From the NCBI RefSeq assembly GCF_905404315.1, contig NC_066282.1, positions 9,572,501 through 9,636,500 on the forward strand: a stretch of DNA of 64,000 bases. Reading direction: 5' to 3'. Both the position numbers and the translations under genes were made by a program. The notes beneath the pieces were generated by a model, which saw only the letters and a program-made list of their open reading frames with translations, was not told the DNA's origin and made no database searches. The first letter of the stretch is position 1. Every line of letters begins with the position of its first letter. Origin of the DNA: Leptidea sinapis. Taxonomy: Eukaryota; Arthropoda; Insecta; Lepidoptera; Pieridae. This document shows positions 58,967 to 64,000 of the stretch, piece after piece.

Positions 58967-59702
58967 AACTATTCACCAGGAGCATACGTTTCATCCAATG
59001 TAACATTATTAAGGATCCAGATATTGTATCATGCTTAAATCTTACCTGAATCTGCAATTATTGCCTCCTCAATCCTGCATCATCCCATCGATTGAAAAAA
59101 GCGATCACCAAAACGTTTTATAAATCGCCGATTGAAATGAAAAAAACATGTAATGGATTAAAATATCTATCTAGGATTGCTCATATAGAATTGCGTTTAA
59201 ATATTGAAGTCGACCGCCTGTGAGTCATAACTCATAAGTATCACAATTACTGAAGCCTTCAGTAAACTTGTTGAAACGACTCAACTAAAGCCATAAGAAA
59301 AACAGCCGTCAATAGTATTAAATTAATTTAGCAAAGCATTCCAAGAAGTTCGCACGATAAGTTCACCAACTATTGTGTTACATCCAGACAAAGCCACGGA
59401 ACATGGCTTATGACAGCCATATAAATGGAAATTGTAGCGGCATTGCCCCCGCCTCATATTGTGGCTTGCTTTCGGAAATGACAGCGAAGTTGCCTACTTA
59501 TACGAAACTATGGAATAAACGGAAGCTTATTTACGCGGCGCTTAGTGTCGGGGAAGTTTTTGTTTTAGTACGTTTAAGTGCCCTTCTTTATTTTGTCAAA
59601 CTTTCATAAATAATTTTAAAATAAAAATAAAATTCTGGTCCTGTTACAGGGTCATGTCATCGTCCATCTGTGTGTCAAAAGTGAAAAGGCAGATTTTTTT
59701 AA
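58967..59702. other. Unassigned; plus frame 59373-59609
   Basis: The 78-codon frame 59373-59609 has moderate GC content and ordinary composition (TKLWNKRKLIYAALSVGEVF) but is not recognised. No splice or start support. Confidence 0.35.
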
Positions 59703-59950
59703 ATGCCGGCTTGATAAGGAGTACCACTACGGTGCCTATTTCTGCCGTGAAGCAGTAATGTCTAAAAATTTGTGTGTTTCTTGATGTGAAATGATACTTA
59801 ACATCTTACGTCTCAAGGTGACGAGCGCAATTGTAGTATTTTTGGGTTTTTCAAGAACCCTGAGCAGCACTGCATTGTAATGGGCAGGGCGTATCAATTA
59901 CCATCAGCTGAACGTCCTGCACGTTTCGTCCCTTATTTTCATAAAATAAA
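59703..59950 (+). repeat. Family D, copy 6
   Basis: ctgccgtgaagcagtaatg, cttaacatcttacgtctcaa, gtaatgggcagggcgtatca, cccttattttcataaaataa. Internal parts around gggcgccg are deleted. Confidence 0.75.
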
Positions 59951-59974
59951 TACTACGATATTGTTGATGCATAG

Positions 59975-60160
59975 TCTCACAATATACTAGAGCATAGGCA
60001 AACAAAACGTGAGAGATTAGACCATCTCTAACAGAGGTACATCAGAATCTATTGTAACTGTAACCGATTTTGATTGACAAGTCGTGAACAGTCAGCCACG
60101 CTTGGCATTAACTTCTTAATATTATGAATAGTATTACTAGCTAAACCATTACCAATAATA
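59975..60160 (-). repeat. Interspersed repeat family R, copy 3
   Basis: In complement: gccaagcgtggctgactgtt, aatcaaaatcggttacagtt, acaatagattct, collinear with copies 1 and 2. Confidence 0.6.
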
Positions 60161-60798
60161 TAATCACATTGAACAATAATACAATTGCAGGTGCTAGCTT
60201 CCGAAAGCTCTGTTTCTTAAGAAAGTCAAGGTTGCATATACAGTTGTATAGCAGGTCAAGTTTGAATCCGTTGGATAGAGGTTACCTCTATAGAAACTGG
60301 GGATTTTACAATAGTGATATCGATTGGTGACGCATGAAAAATATCGTATGCAAAAATAATGCTTCGAATTAAGATTAAAAGAAATATTTTTAGTATACCC
60401 TCAACAGCATGTAGTGATGTTTCTTTTATAAGTTTTGCACTATTCATTTGGATAAAGAATGGGAATGAAAATGGCGGCTAACCTGTACCGACTGTTACTG
60501 TTATGGTTTTGTGGCAAAAAAAAAAAAAATTTACGAGATAAAAATATTTTTTCTAAATATAGACGACGATAGTGTGTAAGCTTGAAGATAACAGAGGCAA
60601 AACCAATTATATTAACATCTATTATCCTTACAATACAGTACAAACAGAATACAGGCATAATATTATAATATTATTACCCTTGTCTATCAGAAGTGTAGGC
60701 AAAGATTACAGATGTCTGTTTGCCACGGTTCTGCCATATGTGTGATAAGTACTAACAGTGGGTCAACTCCTTTGTATTATCTTAATACGTCTAGTCGC
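60161..60798. other. No feature recognised
   Basis: AT-rich with an A13 run near 60517. Nothing recognised. Confidence 0.45.
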
Positions 60799-61464
60799 TT
60801 GTAATATGGAAAGGTTTTCACAAAAACTGTTATAAGACGCACAGCCATAAACAGCATTGATAGTAATATCAATAAGCTACTTGAGGCGACACTAAATGCC
60901 AGCGACCTTGAGCGATATGAGTTCACGGCTGCCGGCCCACCATCTATGTAACAAAGCCAATATTTTGTAATATGGAAAGGTTTTCACAAAAACTCTTATA
61001 AGACGCACAGCCATAAACAGCATTGATAGTAATATCAATAAGCTACTTGAGGCGACACTAAATGCCAGCGACCTTGAGCGATATGAGTTCACGGCTGCCG
61101 GCCCACCATCTATGTAACAAAGCCAATATTTTGTAATATGGAAAGGTTTTCACAAAAACTGTTATAAGACGCACAGCCATAAACAGCATTGATAGTAATA
61201 TCAATAAGCTACTTAAGGCGACACTAAATGCCAGCGACCTTGAGCGATATGAGTTCACGGCTGCCGGCCCACCATCTATGTAACAAAGCCAATATTTTGT
61301 AATATGGAAAGGTTTTCACAAAAACTGTTATAAGACGCACAGCCATAAACAGCATTGATAGTAATATCAATAAGCTACTTAAGGCGACACTAAATGCCAG
61401 CGACCTTGAGCGATATGAGCTCACGGCTGCCGGCCCACCATCTATGTAACAAAGCCAATATTTT
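60799..61464. repeat. Tandem array, four copies of a 166-bp unit
   Basis: Units start at 60799, 60965, 61131 and 61297 with ttgtaatatggaaagg. Differences are few: actcttataag in unit 2, cttaaggcg in units 3 and 4, gagctcacgg in unit 4. The period 166 is not a multiple of three. On the plus strand each unit has a short open segment (RTAINSIDSNINKLLEATLN, then ASDLERYEFTAAGPPSM and a stop). On the minus strand each has a 66-codon frame ending LHRWWAGSRELISLKVAGI. The plus reading has more hydrophilic, protein-like composition and could be the C-terminus of a decayed ORF. Neither is supported as a gene. Confidence 0.95.
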
Positions 61465-61788
61465 AAAAATTCTTGCGTGGAAAACAGTTCATATGCTTAC
61501 AATCCTCGTTATTCACTGCTAATCTGAATAAATGAACCTATACAAAAAAGTACAAGCTATAAGAATAACTTTTCTGAGAGAAGTACCAAAAAATGCGTCA
61601 CGCCATGCCAAAAAACTTGTTTAACTTCAACGAAATGTGGTAGTTCAAAAAGACTCGGCAATATTAACTTTAACCAATAGCAAGCATTAGCAACCTACAA
61701 ATAAGACTTAAGAATATGTGTAACAGGATTAAGTAGTGTTCATAGCTCGAAATGCTATACTTTCACCACAAAACTTGTCTAAAAAGAC
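61465..61788. other. No feature recognised
   Basis: Nothing recognised. Confidence 0.45.
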
Positions 61789-62296
61789 CATGTTTGCGTG
61801 TTTTCTGCTTAGTCTTCACCTTAAATTAAGGATTGGTCTCCGCTGAGCTCCAACTAGATGCCGTAACTACTACTTAAGAACAATAGCTTTTTTATAACGG
61901 CAACTATAAGATGCTTGTGTGCGTGGCATCGTGATACGCAATGGCATCTTGCAAATTGTATTGTAATGTAACATACCCTTCGTGTTATTTTTCATTGAAA
62001 TTAATAAAATAAAAAATACTTACTGATGATATGTGATCTTATTCGTCTTTCTTATTTCTTGTAGTATTATTTTTACAAAGTTTTGCAACCCGGCATTTTA
62101 GTTTCAATTATTAGGAAAGTTTAACAGAACATGTGGCACGTCAACGTCACACATTGTTCGAGACTGGCTTTAGTACGCTCACTTGGGCGTAGTATTAGTT
62201 GCCGCAGTTTGACTACATCTGCGGTAAACTGTTGGAGCGCAGTGGAGACCAATCATTAATTTAAGGCGAAGAGTAAGCAGAAGACACGCAAACATG
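61789..62296. mobile_element. TIR element family T2, copy 2 (long TIRs)
   Basis: About 508 bp. Left end 61789 onward (catgtttgcgtgttttctgc, then ggattggtctccgctgagct) and right end up to 62296 (complement catgtttgcgtgtcttctgc) form inverted repeats of about 66 bases with around eight mismatches. A CATG flanks or ends both termini, which may be part of the TIR or a target duplication. No transposase. The interior matches 22109-22546. Confidence 0.8.
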
Positions 62297-62639
62297 TGGT
62301 CGTAAGGTTTGTAAAAAATAATTAGTTATTATTTTATATGATCTCTAAGGCGGCGTCACCAAATGGCCTAACGGACGACCAGCGCTGGTCTTCAATCCAG
62401 CAAACACGCTGAGTTGGGGGGACTTTGTCACGTATATAAAATAATATTCCATAATATTGTTTACGTTTCATATTTTAAGTTTTAATTATTGTATTTAGAT
62501 GTACTGTACTTTAACTACACAAATTACTGACCTCTAATACATACCACAGGATTGGCGGCTGTCAAAGTGCTTTTGTGCCTGTTTGATATTCGCCATTTTG
62601 GCGCTAGTCTACGCCCTACGGTACTAAAACTAGTGATGA
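62297..62639. other. No feature recognised
   Basis: Slightly GC-richer at both ends (ggcggcgtcaccaaatggcc). Nothing recognised. Confidence 0.4.
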
Positions 62640-62870
62640 CAACCTCAGCAAACATCGATAGATGGTGGGAAACTATTTACAAAAAAAATGTGTACTTTAT
62701 GACGTTGATTCTTGAAGTATAAATAACACGGCAGACGAACGAAATTCATTCAGAATGCAAAAATACTTCAAAGTATTGTACGTTCCTTCGCAGCCCATTA
62801 TTCGTCAAAATTAGTTCTCTGGGCGAAAAAATTTGCTGTCAAACATTTGGAACAGCCTGTCCAGGGGTTA
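62640..62870 (-). repeat. Interspersed repeat family Q, copy 2
   Basis: cttgaagtataaataacacg, gatagatggtgggaaactat and gaacagcctgtccaggggtt; the inverse of 12830-13105. Confidence 0.7.
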
Positions 62871-63334
62871 TGATAATGATAATTTGAAGTTACCCAACAG
62901 TATAGTCTCTCCGAGATGATAAAATCACACAATCCGAAACAGAGCACAAACAATAATGTCACGTGTTTGTGAGCGCAGGGAATCCTAAATGTAGGTTAGC
63001 TCCTTCGTATATGGAGATGAAAATTACACTTCGTCATACTTAAGCTATCCTCCAAGGCATAAATACAATTTCTCGTGTTACGCTGAATTTATGCAAATTT
63101 AAAATGACATTTCTATATAAGCCGACGCGTTTTACAATCAATACTGTGTTACATAAACAAACATAGATTATGCCAAAGAGGATGTAAATACTACGTATTA
63201 CGTAGAGGCGGGACTGCCTAAGTAAAAATTAAAATTTAGTTTAGTTATAGTTTGAAATAGTAGTAATAACATTAAGGTCGACCACGTTATAACGAAAATA
63301 AGAACTTGTAATGCCATTCTGTTTTGAAAAGAGC
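62871..63334. other. No feature recognised
   Basis: Nothing recognised. Confidence 0.45.
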
Positions 63335-63462
63335 AACCTTAGAGTTTCTTGCTCGTTCTTCTCTAAGGAAATATATCTGCCTTCCAAACGAGCTCTATGG
63401 AAAAATGACATACTTCAAGTGTAATGCAATTTACCTACGAAATGAAATATTTTTGATTTGAT
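63335..63462 (+). repeat. LINE 3' UTR and tail, family B-related
   Basis: cttagagtttcttgctcgtt, cttctctaagg and a tail aatatttttgatttgattt. Diverged from copy 2. Confidence 0.55.
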
Positions 63463-63466
63463 TTAC

Positions 63467-63516
63467 GTCTCAAAGTGACGGGTGCAATTTTTGAGTTGAA
63501 TCCTGAGCAGCTTAGA
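63467..63516 (+). repeat. Family D, copy 7 (short piece)
   Basis: cgtctcaaagtgacgggtgc and gaatcctgagcagc match the middle of copies 1, 2 and 6. Confidence 0.55.
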
Positions 63517-64000
63517 AAATATTATTTAACAGCCAAACAAACTTACCGCCAGAAACAAGTATATATTCATGAAAGTAAATTTAGAGTTTGAAATAAATTA
63601 TGATATCATGATATTATATATTTCGTGTTTAACCAATAGCTCTTACATATATTTATTTATTTTACACTTTCAAATGATACTGTTTAAACGTAATATATTC
63701 AAATTAAAACCGAGTCACTAAACTCTTTGGATATACCCTCCGCAATAGTTTTAAAAACTGTATTGCGACCGAGAAAACTCGCTGTCTCGTAGTTATCGTT
63801 TTAAAAATGTAGTTATATGTAACACCTTAACATTAATAATAACAATTATTTTTTTTCTTTTCACAATTAATTAAATAAAATTCTTATTTTTGCCAACTGC
63901 TTAGATAATATGTAAAGATATAACACATAAATTTCAAAGTATCTACGCGCCTCAATAGGGCTACTGGAAACCCAAGCGCTGGCAGCTATTTCAGTCAACG
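63517..64000. other. No feature recognised
   Basis: AT-rich to the window end. Confidence 0.45.

Noticed and set aside
60892..61424. Three identical 66-codon minus frames as a gene family
   Set aside because: They are the same frame repeated by the 166-bp tandem array; no gene signals, and the plus strand reads more protein-like.
1..64000. CRISPR array, operon or prophage
   Set aside because: No regularly spaced short direct repeats with unique spacers, no bacterial gene organisation or ribosome-binding sites; repeat content is that of an insect nuclear genome.

Overview
The window looks like nuclear DNA from a lepidopteran insect (moth or butterfly). It is AT-rich, has no operon-like gene packing, and is filled with decayed transposable elements whose sequences I associate with Lepidoptera: non-LTR (LINE) retrotransposon ends, tRNA-derived SINEs, Helitron-like elements and short terminal-inverted-repeat (TIR) elements. 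I cannot name the species. I found no host protein gene that I can support. Nearly all long reading frames lie inside repeats or look like chance frames in AT-rich DNA.

Layout. 0-5 kb: tRNA-derived element, TIR element, pieces of LINEs including a possible endonuclease remnant and a reverse-transcriptase (RT) C-terminus. 6-10.2 kb: an RT remnant and a 1.3-kb jockey-like LINE fragment on the minus strand, carrying a 68-bp internal duplication. 10-18 kb: LINE tails, GC-moderate single-copy sequence near 11.8-12.15 kb, and Helitron-like clusters at 14.4-15.2 and 15.8-16.6 kb. 18-29 kb: SINEs, the longest uninterrupted LINE frame (19698-20420), several TIR or foldback elements and more LINE tails. 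29-41 kb: sparse, with RT, RTE-like and Tc1/mariner remnants, two tRNA-derived copies and a GC-rich patch at 40.4-40.6 kb. 41.05-42.6 kb: a large inverted repeat with a Helitron-like insertion in one arm only. 43-53.9 kb: MITE, chimeric LINE tails, RTE-like ends, two tRNA-derived copies and a LINE with RT catalytic motifs. 55-64 kb: a 459-bp tandem duplication, tail-to-tail RT copies beside a foldback element, a four-copy 166-bp tandem array and a TIR element with long inverted ends.

The elements do not form a pathway. They record successive insertion, truncation, duplication and inversion. The recurring families are labelled A (LINE with the 'agtcaggat' 3' region), B (LINE with 'cccgctgagtttcttgc'), C (jockey-like LINE), D (LINE-like 3' region with 'ctgccgtgaagcagtaatg'), T1/T2 (TIR elements), R, S, Q and P (unclassified repeats) and the tRNA-derived element. 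I did not find a convincing new biological system. The most informative structures are the interrupted inverted repeat, the tRNA-derived family and the 166-bp array. All family names rest on motif recognition by eye; no database search or alignment program was run.
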